A stretch of DNA of 64,000 nucleotides from Panorpa germanica. Its lineage: Eukaryota; Arthropoda; Insecta; Mecoptera; Panorpidae. Position numbers and translations under genes: made by a program. Shown here piece after piece: positions 10,715 through 22,233 of this stretch. The stretch is taken from NCBI GenBank assembly GCA_963678705.1, contig CAVMBN010000222.1:62001-126000 (forward strand), in the 5' to 3' direction. The notes below the pieces were generated by a model, which did no database searches, was not told the DNA's origin, and worked only from the letters and a program-made list of their open reading frames with translations. Each line of letters begins with the position of its first letter. The first letter of the stretch is position 1.

Positions 10715-10873
10715 ATATCCTGTTTTATAAGACCAGTCTTCTAGACAGTTTAGAACTCATTGAAGCTTTCTTTTAGCTATTTCTAAAACATTGTTACTGC
10801 AGTAAATAACAAAGTTGTCAGCATAAAGGCCTGCTTTCAAGAATTCAGGGATTTTTAATGTTATTGAATATAT

Positions 10874-12181
10874 GTTATATTTATTTATTATTAATTGTGT
10901 GTGCCTTTCGGCTTTACAATCTACCGTATTCTATTTCTTAATACATTTGATTCCTATCTTAACAATTTAACCTTAAAACTAAACTTTATTATTATTTACC
11001 TAAAACTAAACTTAAAACTAAAAAAAAAAAATTATTCTAGACTTTTAGTACTTCTAAAAAAAGTGCTTTCTGCTTCTTCTTCTCTTGACCCTCTCTATTA
11101 TTCTCCACCAGCTTATTTATTCTCCTGTTCTTCCTTTCCTTCTTACTATTTCCGCCATCCACCTCTTTCCTTCACTGCCTCCCATTAGTAGCTGGCCAAT
11201 ATTCCTTTCGCTCGCTACTTTTCCCTTACACTCAAACTTAATGTGATCCAGTGTTTTGTCCTCCGCACATTCTACACTTTCTTTCCTCACTCTTTTCCCA
11301 GTATCTGTTTCCTTTTTTCTCATTTCCCAATCTAAACCTTGCTGTTCTTCTTATGTGTTTTATATCTTTTTCTATAAGGTACTGAGGCACATTATTTTCC
11401 CATAACCTTTTGTATCTTTTATTGTAGTTACTTTTTTCTATTTTTCCCATTCTCTCCTGCTGTTGTATCTCCTTATCCCTTCTCCTTAGCTCCTCTTCCA
11501 CACTTGCGCCACCTTCTCTTCTCCTCTCTGCCTTCTCGATCGCCATTCCATTCCTTTTAAAGTACTCCTTTCTCTTTTTTGGACCTCCTCCCCCCCAATC
11601 TTTATGCTATCCTCTGTTATTTTCTTTAAAATTTTGCTTTCCGCTCTGTTTAATTTCTCCTCGTATTTTACTGCTCTTTCTTCTCCTCCCTTCTAGCTCC
11701 CTTTTCCCCTCCTTTTTCTAGATCCCTTTTTAGCTCCTCCATCACCATGTATCCTGGCGTGCACCTGTCTAGCCCTAGTACCCATTTCATATATCTCACC
11801 TGTATTCTTTCCAACTTTTCTTGTTCCTTCCACCCCCAAACCTCTGCTCCATACAACATCATACTGGCTATCAGTCTATCAAATATCCATATTTTCTTTT
11901 GTATGTTCCCCCCAAATACCTTTTCCCCTAGTCCCCATACCCGTCGCATTGCTTGTTCTGCCTTCTTTGTTACCTCCCTTATCTGAGCCTCTTCTCCATT
12001 GTTCCTTTTAAAAGTGTAGCCCAGATATTTAAATTCTTCTACTTCCTCAATGTCCTCTGTCTTGTATTTCCACCTTTTATGTCTTCTTTCCCCCCCCCCC
12101 ATTTTTAAATACCATAATTTTTACTTTTCCACGTTTAACTATAGTCCTTTCCTGTCTATATACCTACCTAGCCGGTGTGCC
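10874..12181 (-). mobile_element. 5'-truncated non-LTR element E1 inserted in D2
   Basis: It is flanked by the 16-base TSD atgttattgaatatat (10858-10873 and 12182-12197). D1 keeps the related unoccupied sequence near 17335-17365. The sense strand starts just downstream of the RT YADD block (RLGRYIDRKGL) and contains the RT thumb, the C-terminal Cys-His finger and a 3' end gattgtaaagccgaaaggca plus a TAA-rich tail. The segments 12102-11668, 11546-11238 and 11323-11117 are pieces of one ORF broken by frameshifts. Clade not determined. Confidence 0.88.
11117..12102 (-). pseudogene. RT C-terminal part of element E1, frameshifted
   Basis: The first segment reads EEFKYLGYTFKRN, then AEVWGWKEQEKLERIQVRYM and VLGLDRCTPGYM, typical of the region after the RT palm in non-LTR elements. 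The second segment has FRLGNEKKGNRYWE and CRMCGG; the third has ECAEDKTLDHIKFEC. Together these give a CxxC...H-x4-C terminal finger. Two frameshifts separate them. The style resembles elements common in Hymenoptera (from memory, not tested). Confidence 0.7.
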
Positions 12182-12900
12182 ATGTTATTGAATATATTGT
12201 TTATTGAAATTAGAAACAATGTTATACTAAGAACTAAACCTTGAGGAATACCGTTTTCTTGCTCGAATTCTTGTGATTTATTGTTATTTAAATTCACACT
12301 AAATTTTCTTATTTTCATTAAATTTTTAACGAAGTGGGCTTTATGACTCTTTATGTTCCATAATTCTAGTGCTTTTAATATATTGTACCTCCATGTTCGA
12401 TCGTATGCTTTGTCAATGTCTAAGAAAATTGCACACTTTTCCGGTTATTTGCAAAGCTATTGAGTATTTCTGTTTCCAGATTAGTTATTTGATCAGTGTA
12501 GAATGACGCTTACGAAAGCCACTTTGTCTAGGTTCTAAGATATTTTGTGTTTCTAGAGTATACGAGTATATGAGTCTTTGATGATTTTTTCTAATAATTT
12601 GCATAAGGTGTTCGTTATAGATATAAGTCTATAGCTATTGATATCGGTTGCGCCTTTTCTGGGTTTTAGAACTGGTAATATAATTGCTTTTTGCCATTCT
12701 GTTGAAAATAAGTCGTTTATCCAGATATGATTTTCATAATTATTATTATGAATTTTAGAATAAATTCTTTGGTTTCAGCAAGTAGAATTTTTATGAAGTA
12801 GTTGTAAATATTGTCTGGACCTGGAATATATCTTTTGCAATTATGGAGTGCTGATTCTAGTACTTCTAAAGTAATTGGAGTATTGAATGTTTCGATATTG

Positions 12901-13665
12901 TCAGATGATACATTTATTTATATACAGGTTTCTTCTATGAATGGGTTTCTGTTGTAAAGTAATTTTATTTGATGACAATTTTAAAGCAGAGATATTGAGT
13001 TTTCGGTGGAATTTTTTTATTGATTTTATTTTGTTCCATACTTCTTTTATATTTGCATGTGAATTTATGGAATGTACAAATTGTTTCCATGATTGTTTCC
13101 TTACTTGCTTTATGGTTTTTTGTGCTACTTCTTTTAATCTTTTGAATTCGACGAACAGTGCTATAGTTTTGTGTCGTTTGAATGTGTTAAAAGCTGTTTT
13201 CTTCATTTTTACAGCATTAGCACATGAATCATTCCACCAAGGTAGGGCTGGTTTGTATGGGCCAATTTTCTTTTTTGTAACTGAGTTATTTGCTGCTACT
13301 AATCTCTTGGAGCTAATAGATTGTGTTATCACATCTATGCGATCATCTTCCTTAAATATTATGTTATTATTAGTTATTTCTTCAATGTATAGATTCTTAT
13401 CCGCTTTGGAGATGTTCCATCTTAATCTTGACCAGTTCATGTCTGTTATATTGTTTAAGATTTGAAGTTGAATTGGAAAATGATTACTTTCATATATATC
13501 TGGTAGGACTAACCTTATATCAATTGCGGATGTATTTTGAAAAGAAAAATTAAAATGCGTGTGTTGGCCGTTATTTAAGAGTGTTAAATTATTATTGTCT
13601 AATAATATTTCTATTAATTTTTCTCTATTGTCTGTAACATTGGCCCATAGTCTGTTATGATGCAT
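12901..13665 (-). pseudogene. ORF2 endonuclease and linker of D2, partial
   Basis: This open stretch of 254 codons starts just inside the endonuclease (AHHNRLWANVTDNR) and covers NNGQHTHFN, SAIDIRLVLP and the terminal endonuclease motif, written SNHFPI (usual SDHFPI). It then enters the linker LPWWNDSCANAVKMKK before RT. Loss of the Asp in the last motif suggests inactivity. The RT continues in broken frames down to 12198. Confidence 0.75.
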
Positions 13666-13989
13666 TTAAATCTCCAAGTAATATGAAGGGGGAAGGTAAT
13701 TGTTTTAATATGTTTTTAATATCTGATATAATTAAATTTTGACTGTTGAGTGTTTTGAAGTATAGGTTGCAAATAGTAACTTTTGTAGAACATATACTCT
13801 GACCACGATTACTTTCAAGTTAGATTGTATAGTTATATGTTCCGAATAAAAATCTTCTTGGTGTATTGGTGTTTTTAATATTTTCATTGACATCTATTTG
13901 TTGATGTTATATTTGTGTGTTTACTATTTTTTGAGTACGAGAGCTCAGGTTGACTATTTATTTCCGTGATGTTACTAGTTTTGATTCTC

Positions 13990-14960
13990 TTAAAAATTGC
14001 AAGATTTGTTATTTTTTTTAGTTTCTGTTAAAGTCTGTAGTTCCTTTTCAATATATAAGATGCATGGTATAAAGTCATCATCTAAAGATTCTACTAACTC
14101 CTTGCTTGTTAATATTAGATGTGTGATATTAGATATTAGATGTGGAAGGAAAATTGAATATTTAATTTTGAGTTTTGAATGTTGGAGGATTAATGCTTGT
14201 TGCTTTTTTTATTGTCACGTCTTGTTAATGGGTTTGGCTTGTATGTAGGAATTGAATTATCATTATCTGTTTAGCCTACCATAGGTGAGAAGATCTCATT
14301 ATAGTTTCGGAGTAGGTCAAACCTATTTTAAGTGCGGACTGAAAAACAGATGGTAAGTGTTATCCCTTTCTGCTACTGCGCCGTGAGCCTCGTGGGAGCT
14401 TAAATTATAATCAGCCATTACTTGTTTAATTTTATTTTGTACTTATCTCTCAGAGAAGTCTTTTTCTGCTGCATGGTGGATTTTGTTACTATTTGTAGAC
14501 TTTGCAGTTGTACTTGTGCATGTTAACACTGCATGTTTGCAACTTCCACAGGCTCGACATTTAGATATTTGAGATCGGCATTTGGTAGAGGTATAGCCAT
14601 CCATTAGACACTTGTTGCATTGTACAGTTAAATGTATAGTTCAACTGCCCGGCGTACTATCCATAAATATACATATTTAAGTAAATTTGTAACTTCGAAA
14701 AACAGTTCAAGAGTTGTCGATGGTTCGCACTTAATACCATTATCAATAACTACTTTCCTGTTGAATCTTTGAGCTTTAGTAATTTTTAAATTGTTACATT
14801 CGATGTTATTTATTAATGTTTTTTTGGTATAATATAAGTCAACTTGTTTTATAATTGCCGTTTGTGTGGTCCAGAAGTAAGGTATGTATGCTTCAAATTT
14901 ATTATTCTCTAAATTCTGCTGTTAAACATTGTACAATGGCCCTTTTTTCCCCATTTATTT
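13990..14960 (-). pseudogene. Decayed ORF1 (Gag-like) of D2
   Basis: Minus-strand reading near 14635-14520 gives CNKCLMDGYTSTKC and CRACGSCKHAVLTC, two decayed CCHC knuckles of an I-type ORF1. The D3 copy near 57985-57870 gives CYKCLKYGHTSTKC for the same place. There are many stops; no long frame survives. Confidence 0.6.
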
Positions 14961-15324
14961 TATTTCTGTGATGTTGTTTTTGTCCGTAATTATGCAAATT
15001 ATTTCTGCTAGCCTTTGTGACCTAAAAAATTTTTTTGACATTGTCAGTAACACTGTCATCATCCATAGATACTGTATTGTTATGTGGAGGATCACTATAA
15101 TGCCCCCCTCCAAGGCTCACATCACCATCCATTACAGAAAATCATAAAAGAACACAAAACTATAAAATAATATTAAGAACTTCACTTATTAAATAAAACA
15201 AACTAAATTGATATTCTTGAAACGAGAAAAAAAAAAAAAATATATATTTTAATTTATTTCTTTGTTTATAAATGTCAGTATCTAACAATGCGACCGTACA
15301 CTCTAACTGCTAGATCCAAACTCC

Positions 15325-16640
15325 TCAAAAGGTTTTATAGCGTGACCTAAATATGACTTTAGACCATATTTATTCTGTCCTCTCGTTTTACTTATAATAC
15401 ATATCTTACAACTTTTACAATGTTTTTTAATATTTACCCAAAAAATTTTTGCTGTATTAAATGTACTTATTTCAAATAACACCATTGTAAAATAACTGAT
15501 AAAGTAATTTTCTCGTTTTTTATTTTTTTTATAGTAGCCATTGTGTCTTGATATTAATATTGATTTATTATTTTGTATTTATTCATTAATTTCCTGATCT
15601 GTAACAATATCAATCAATTTTATCATGTTTACAATATTTAATTGTTCATCTCTATCCACATTTGCATTCAATACTGGGATTCTACTTAAGTAATCTGATT
15701 CTATATTTCCTTTTCATAAAGCGTATTTAATTTTAAAATAATATTGTGATAAATAATATGTTAAATCTTCTAATTCATCATCTGTTCTAGACATAATATC
15801 TTAACTTTCCAATGGTTTATGGGCAGAATATACTGTAAACGACCTACTTAATAGCCAGTATAACCAGTATCATATTGCTTCTTTAATAGCTAAACATTCT
15901 AAATAAACTGCCTTTTTTTATTCTGTACTTGATTTAATTTTTTTGAGAAGTATGCCAATGCTTTATCTTTTCCATTTGGTTGTGTTTGTTTTAACACTGC
16001 TCCAATTCATTCTATAGATGCATCTGTTGCAATAAATGAATTTGTTAAATTTTTATTTGCAAATTTGTATAATATATTTCTAAGACTGGTTGTAATTTTT
16101 TCTAAGTAAATTATTAAGAAATTTTAAAATTACCGTACTTTTAGGTATTAACTAATGATAGAAGTAAAATTTTCCCAGATATTGTCTAACTTTTTTTTAA
16201 GTTTTTGGTATTGAAGAATTCTTTATTGAAACTAAATTATCTCTTACTGAACGTACTGAATAATTATGTATTATATGACCAAGATATTTTACTGAATTCG
16301 TAGCAAATGTACATTTTCAGAATTTTAGTATAAAGCATTCTCTTTTTATAGCTTCTAACAATTGTGTTTGATGGCTAATGTGCTCAGAAAAAGCTATTTG
16401 CTTTGCCATTTGTTCTTTAATTTTCTTTTATCTTCAACTGAACATCGATAAGGCCTTTTATTACCATATTTGTCATCGAGTAGATCAATACGTGCTTCGT
16501 ATTCTCTGACCATGCCAATGTCATATTTGTCTTTTGCAAAGATTGATTTATACGTGTTTATCAGTTTATGTATTCCTGATTTTTGTTAAGTATTAAAATT
16601 ACTCATATTTATTTTTAAATCTTCTTGTTTTATGTGTTCA
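15325..16640 (-). pseudogene. Decayed Gypsy-type pol (RT-RNase H to integrase zinc finger)
   Basis: Several minus-strand frames show pieces of a Gypsy Pol different from the errantivirus copies. The RT/connection lies near 16330-16200, RNase H near 16045-15960 (FIATDASIE...IGAVLKQ), and an integrase finger at 15485-15303 (FWVNIKKHCKSCKIC). The order RT, RNase H, integrase along the minus strand is as in Gypsy. Numerous stops show an ancient copy. It ends where the 5' end of D2 begins. Confidence 0.6.
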
Positions 16641-17002
16641 ATAAATTTGTACATACTAACACTACTTAATCTTACACATTTTGTTCATAAAAAAATAAGT
16701 GATGTCTGCTGGCTCTGGGATCTCACTCTGTGAGTACTAGTACTGTACTATATATTAACTAAGTACAGTTAATTCGTCAAACATGGCATGTGATAACACA
16801 ATGATACAAATATGTCCAATAATACCGATAAAACAAAAACAATAAGTTATACAATATAGAATATAGCAATTCAGCGTAAAAGATCATGATTACCAAAAAC
16901 ATAAACAATGAATGAAATCGTACTTTCATTTATTTAAGATTAGGTCAAAAAACTTGTCAGATTAGTGAAAATAAAGATATTATAGGCATTAATAAAGTGG
17001 CA
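16641..17002. other. Unassigned AT-rich DNA
   Basis: I see no gene or terminal repeat here. It lies between the decayed Gypsy pol and the 5' truncation point of D1. Confidence 0.5.
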
Positions 17003-17004
17003 AG

Positions 17005-19066
17005 TTAGAACCTAGACAAAGTGGCTTTCGTAAGCGTCATTCTACACTAGATCAAATAGTTAATTTAGAAACAGAAATACTCAATAGCTTTGCCAATAAC
17101 CGGAAAACTATAGCCATTTTCTTAGACATTGACAAAGCATACGATCGGACATGGAGAAACAACATATTAAAAGCACTAGAAATATGGAATATAAAGGGTC
17201 ATCTAGCCTACTTCGTTAAAAATTTAATGAAAACAAAAAAATTCAGTGTGAATTTAAACAACAATAAATCACAAGAATTCATACAAGAAACTGGTATTCC
17301 TCAAGGTTCAGTTCATAGTGTAACATTATTTATAATCTCAATAAACAATATAGTCAATAACATTAAAAACCCCGTGAAAGCAGGCATCTATGCTGACGAC
17401 TTAGTTATTTACTGCAGCAACAAGGATATAGAAATAGCTCAAAGAAAACTGAAATCAGCCTTAAACTGTCTTGTAGACTGGTCTAATAAAACAGGATATA
17501 CATTTTCTACCAACAAAACTAAATGCATCCTTTTTAAGAAATCATTAAGGCATATTTCTCCTCCAAGACTTACAATATACAATGAAGAGCTTGCATATAC
17601 ACACTAAATTTCATATTTGGGTATGATTTTTGATGATAAATTATCCTGGGTTAATCATATAAAAAATTTAAAGGCAAAATATAGCACTGTCATAAACATT
17701 ATGAAAGTTATATCATGCAACAATTGGGGAAGTGACCAGAAAACACTAATGCATATTTTTCAAACTCTGATCCGCTCTAAAATAGATTATGGTGAAATTA
17801 TATATCAAACTGCAAATAAAAACATTCTCAAACTCATTTAAAGCATAATGCAGGTTTAAGAATAGTCACTGGTGCATTTAGAACATATCCTGTAAAGAAC
17901 CTATATGCCATAAGTGGAGAACCACTTTGACGAGACCAACTATCTCTAAATTGCATGTCATTTCGAATCCTACAAACATTAATTTCAGAATTACAATAGC
18001 TCCACAATATGTCTCACTGAACCATGGAAATTAAAAACTGAAAAAACCACTGCTAATCAGATTAAAAAATCTCAGGGACAAACATTCTTTATCTGATATA
18101 AGAACAATTCCAATAATATTTAATAGCATTGCACCATGGATCATAGGATTACCATCTATAAACTTAACACTGTCAAAAATGGCTAAAAGTAATACTAATT
18201 CAACCATTTACAGATCGGCACTAAATAGTATTTTCGAAGATTACAAAGATTTCATTAAAATTTATACAGATGGTACCAAATTACAGAATGAAACAGCTTG
18301 CGCCTATATAATTGAAGATACAATTGCAAAAATTAAACTAGACACAAGCAACAGTGTTTTTACGTCTGAATTATGTGCTATAAAAGAAAGTTTACAAGAA
18401 ATCACATCAACAAGCAACCAAAGGAATATATTAATTTTATCTGACTCTCTGAGTGCCCTATTGGCCATAGAAATACTATATACCAACCACCCAATAATTC
18501 AAACCATTCACCGTCTCATTCACAACCTCCACACTAAGCAAATAGAAACTCAATTTTTATGGATTTCCTCTCACACCGGTATCACACGAAATGAACAAGT
18601 TGATATTTATGCTAAAGAAGCAATTTATTCAGGGCGCATTCTAGAAGAAACAACAATTACATGTTCAGATCTAAAGAACAAAATAAAAAATATAATAAAT
18701 TGTTGATGGCAAAAAGAATGGAGTGAAGAAAGTGATAACAAATTAAGGGAAGTAAAACCATTAATTTGCAAACAAGAATTACCAGATGGAATAAATAGGA
18801 GGCTGGAAGTAGTAATATGTAGAATCATGATAGGCCATACAAATTATACTCATACTTACTTATTTAAAAAAGAACCACAAGCAATATGTGAACAATGCAA
18901 TAACCCACTAACAGTAAAGCATATTATTTTCCATTGCTCAAAATACTCGTCGCTCAGACAAGAATATAATATACCTGAAGAATATAGTTTAATATATAAA
19001 AACAAAGAAAATTTGAAAAACCTTATTGAATTTATAAACAAAACAAACCTATTTTCCTTATTTTAA
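17005..19066 (+). pseudogene. ORF2 of D1: RT, RNase H and C-terminal finger, with stops
   Basis: RT is open from the truncation point to a TAA at 17605-17607, with FLDIDKAYDRTW, GIPQGSVHSV and the catalytic YADD near 17390. The frame continues to 17841, then is disturbed until RNase H (18179-18706). RNase H shows YTDG, TSELCAI, LSDSLSALL and NEQVDIYAKEA, so its acidic residues are kept. The final segment 18827-19066 has CEQCNNPLTVKHIIFHC. A few nonsense and frameshift changes make it inactive. Confidence 0.85.
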
Positions 19067-19111
19067 ACATATTTATAAATTGTAAATTATAAATTACAAA
19101 TTATCTATACT

Positions 19112-19297
19112 AATATTATAAAGCGACAGAGTTTGTTTGTTTGAACGCGCTAATCTCCGAAACTACTGGTTCGAATTGAATAATTCTTTTTGTGTTGGAT
19201 AGTCCAGTTATCGAGGAAGGCTATAGGCTATATAACATCACGCTACGACCAATAGGAGCAAAGATATTGTGGTAAATGTGTAAAAAACGGGAGAAAT
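19112..19297 (+). repeat. Left copy of the 186-bp direct repeat flanking J
   Basis: It runs from aatattataaagcgacag to gggagaaat and matches 21084-21269 with one difference noted by eye (gatattgtgg versus gatatagtgg). It is best read as an unusually long target-site duplication. Confidence 0.85.
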
Positions 19298-21083
19298 ATT
19301 ATAAAGCACAATCGAGTAGTCATTCGATACGTGATAGACGTGTTTTGTTTGTTTCCTTAAAATAATTTAATTGAACTAATATTATTAAATATACATATAT
19401 ATAAATTAATTAAAAAGTAAATTTAAATTTAAAGTAAAATTGCATTATCTAAAATATTATTATTTTAATATTCAAATTTTCTGAATTTAAAAAATGAATT
19501 TGAATTCTGAGGGGAAAGTGGGAGTTGACCCCAATATAAATTTATACAATGAAGATAATTTAACTTTATCTTCTTATAAAATTATGATTCAGAAAGAAGA
19601 TATTCTAAATGAAAAATATGGGATCAGTACATTAAAAACAGCAAAAATGCTATATAATTCAGAATATGGAAAAGATATTACAGAAATAAAGAAAATAGGG
19701 AAAAATAGAATAATGGCGGTATGTAAAAATCCTAAATCAGCTAATATGTTAGTGAAATTAAATAACAAGAAAACATCAGGAGTTGATATGTTTATACCAA
19801 TGTTTTGGATTACAAGAATTGGAATTATCAAAAATGTAGATATTGAATTTTCGGAGGAAGAATTAAAAGAAAACATTTATAGTGACCCGTATAAAATCCA
19901 CTCCATAAGGAGATTAAAAAGGAGAGTGAAAGTTGAAGATGAAATTAAATATGAGGACTCTAGAAATATTATCATTTTCTTTGAAGGCCAAAATTTACCT
20001 CAATATATTTATATTTGGAATGCTAAATTACCCTGTGAACCATTTATTAAAAATACGAGACAATGTTATAAATATTTAAGATATAACCATACGGCCAATC
20101 AATGTAAAGGAAAGAGTAGATGTAGCAAATGTGGTTCAAATGAACATACGCTAAATTTATGTAAAAATGAAATTATAAAATGTGTAAATTGTGATGAAGA
20201 ACATGATGCGACTGATAAAAATTGCAAAGAAAGAAAAAGGCAACAAGAAATAAAAATTTTAATGGGAAACAGAAATCTTAGTTATCAAGAAGCCGCTATT
20301 GAAATACCTCAAATTTGGAAAGACAAAAATTCGTATGCTGTAACTACAAAAAATAGATTTGATATATTATCTAATTATGAAAAGGACTTTCCTCAAAATT
20401 TAACAAGTCGTGAAAATAGTATACCATCATATAAGCCAGCACCCATTAGAAAAAGAACATATTTAGATAGAAACTGTAAAAAGGAAAATATTAAAAAACA
20501 AAATAATATAAATGATAATAAAATTGAAACTAAACAGAATGAGAAAGAACAAAGTTTCATTAATTATATTACAAATTCTACACCTAGAACTTATAATACA
20601 AGGAACAATTACAGAAAAAATGAACAAGATAATGACGAGGAACAAACAGAAAATAATTCTCAGAGGTCCATAAAAGTACCAAAAATTCAATCCAACTCTA
20701 AATTATTAGTTTCACAAAATTTTAGTGAAAATAAAAATGAAGAAAGAAATAAATTCATGACGGATTCAAATAAATTTTCTATATTTGAAAATATAGAAAG
20801 AGGAAGAAAAAAATAGCGAAATTAAAAAAATAATATAATATAAGAGCATACATATTAGAGTAACATATAAAATTAAAATTATTAAATAGCGTCTATTCGT
20901 AAATAAGGTTTCTAGAAATTGATATTATACAGTGGAACGGACGGAAATTAATTAGTGAAATATTAAAATATTTATAAATTTGTAAAATTAAATTATAAAT
21001 TTTAAAAGATGTATTTAAAAAAGATTGTTGGTGGCTATGACGAAAGAAAGTCAAGGCAAATAAGTGAATAAATATAAAAAAAA
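19298..21083 (+). mobile_element. ORF1-only non-LTR element J (half-LINE)
   Basis: J has a 5' UTR of about 200 bases, one complete ORF1, a short remnant of ORF2, and a 3' UTR ending gttggtggctatgacg...caaggcaaata plus poly(A). The tail resembles G2 (60100-60158). The ORF2 remnant near 20930-20980 reads as its beginning (DIIQWNGR) joined directly to its end (KLISEILKYL), so nearly all of ORF2 was deleted. Element J must use a partner's ORF2 protein. It is inserted near the 5' end of the Helitron. Confidence 0.82.
19494..20816 (+). CDS. ORF1 protein of J: Gag-like with CCHC knuckles, intact
   Basis: The 440-codon frame opens at ATG 19494, the first ATG after an AT-rich leader, and is unbroken. 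The N-terminal half is a Gag-like RNA-binding fold with FWITRIGIIKNVDIEFSEEE. Three Cys-rich knuckles follow: CYKYLRYNHTANQC (second Cys replaced by Tyr), CSKCGSNEHTLNLC and CVNCDEEHDATDKNC. A Lys/Asn/Gln-rich basic tail completes it. The protein would coat element RNA. Keeping an intact ORF1 without ORF2 suggests recent insertion or useful ORF1 in cis. Confidence 0.88.
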   Translation: MNLNSEGKVGVDPNINLYNEDNLTLSSYKIMIQKEDILNEKYGISTLKTAKMLYNSEYGKDITEIKKIGKNRIMAVCKNPKSANMLVKLNNKKTSGVDMFIPMFWITRIGIIKNVDIEFSEEELKENIYSDPYKIHSIRRLKRRVKVEDEIKYEDSRNIIIFFEGQNLPQYIYIWNAKLPCEPFIKNTRQCYKYLRYNHTANQCKGKSRCSKCGSNEHTLNLCKNEIIKCVNCDEEHDATDKNCKERKRQQEIKILMGNRNLSYQEAAIEIPQIWKDKNSYAVTTKNRFDILSNYEKDFPQNLTSRENSIPSYKPAPIRKRTYLDRNCKKENIKKQNNINDNKIETKQNEKEQSFINYITNSTPRTYNTRNNYRKNEQDNDEEQTENNSQRSIKVPKIQSNSKLLVSQNFSENKNEERNKFMTDSNKFSIFENIERGRKK

Positions 21084-21269
21084 AATATTATAAAGCGACA
21101 GAGTTTGTTTGTTTGAACGCGCTAATCTCCGAAACTACTGGTTCGAATTGAATAATTCTTTTTGTGTTGGATAGTCCAGTTATCGAGGAAGGCTATAGGC
21201 TATATAACATCACGCTACGACCAATAGGAGCAAAGATATAGTGGTAAATGTGTAAAAAACGGGAGAAAT
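21084..21269 (+). repeat. Right copy of the 186-bp direct repeat flanking J
   Basis: It begins immediately after the poly(A) of J and repeats the first part of the Helitron from aatattataaagcg to gggagaaat, then continues into unique Helitron DNA. Confidence 0.85.
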
Positions 21270-22233
21270 TATTTCATCTTTGAAGCCTTCCGTTGCGTGC
21301 GCCGTGAAAACGGTTCAAGATACACAAAAAATATGTATTAAAGAATAATAGCTCTTTTAATGATCTAAAAAACAGTCCGCGATAGTATATGTCTATCTTT
21401 TAAGATTAACTCACAAAAACCGTTTTTATGGTATTTCAACAAAAAACTTTAAAGATTACAATGATAAATAACTCCCAAACAAAACCAACTCGCTCTCTGC
21501 GCTGGCCGGCGCGGCGGGAGAGAGGTGGTGCTTGCGGGCAAGCCGGGAGGGGGGTGTAGCTCAACGAGATACCATGCCGCGCGGGTCACTCGCGCGGTCG
21601 GCTCCCTACTGAACGGTTGAATGCAGCGCTAATTTGTTTATGCGATATAATTATCATCGTAATATTACTTTTTAAACACAGTTTCATTTTGTAGTTGTTT
21701 TCTATATAGTAGGTACTTTATTTGTTTTAGGATAGTATTTAGTTACACAATAATAACACTTTTTTGTTTTTATGTAGATTATCTTAATATTTATAAATTA
21801 CGTGTCACTGTGTTGTCCGCTATGGACTCCTAAACTACTTAACCGATTTTAATGAAATTTGTACACCGTGTGCAGTTTGACCCAACTTGAAAGATAGGAT
21901 AGCTTACATCTCAATTTATTTATCTTATTGCTAATTATTTGTCTATTAATTATCTGTATATGACATATGACATCGGGCGACGATGATGGCGACATCTGTT
22001 GACTAGATTGAGTAAATATTCTGTTGAGTAAATCGAAATCTGTTGACTAGATTGAGTAAATATTCAATAGATGGCGCTATGTAATGTAATATGACAAAAA
22101 CGTTAGTCACAGCAACGCGTGGCCGGGACAGCTAGTATATTATAAATTATTGTATATGTGCTAATATAAAGTGCTAATAACTTTTAAAAGTTGATGCACA
22201 AACAAAATAAATATTAAAAAAAAAAAAAAAAAA

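Larger units (their letters stand above)
10719..15324 (-). mobile_element. Non-LTR retrotransposon D2 (I-like), interrupted by E1 and A1
   Basis: The 5' end is at 15324 (sense GGAGTTTGGATCTA...), matching the 5' end of D3 at 59111. ORF1 remnants with CCHC knuckles lie around 14000-15000, and the endonuclease part of ORF2 at 13665-12901. RT follows down to 12198, then E1 is inserted, RT resumes at 10857, and the element is cut at 10719 by the LTR of A1. The rest of D2 would lie beyond the window. Many stops mark it as old. Confidence 0.8.
19104..22135 (+). mobile_element. Non-autonomous Helitron, interrupted by half-LINE J
   Basis: The 5' end TCTATACTAATATTATAAAG (19104) follows A, and the 3' end ...ggccgggacagCTAG (22132-22135) precedes T, as Helitrons insert between A and T. 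A GC-rich stretch lies near 21495-21600. No Rep-helicase gene is present, so it depends on an autonomous relative. It sits in the 3' UTR of D1. Confidence 0.88.
17003..22233 (+). mobile_element. Non-LTR retrotransposon D1, 5'-truncated, split by a Helitron
   Basis: D1 matches D2 from ttagaacctagacaaag (17003), inside RT, to the end of ORF2 at 19066. The 3' UTR runs to 19103, is interrupted by the Helitron, and resumes at 22136 with agtgctaataacttttaaaa and gttgatgcac. It ends in poly(A) at about 22233. D3 has the same 3' end at 52705-52770. The Helitron insertion in the 3' UTR restores a continuous sequence when removed. Confidence 0.88.

Noticed and set aside
11747..12244. Plus-strand readings rich in Ser, Phe and Pro in 11747-12244 and 60932-61431.
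   Set aside because: They are shadows of the purine-rich coding strand of E1 and E2.
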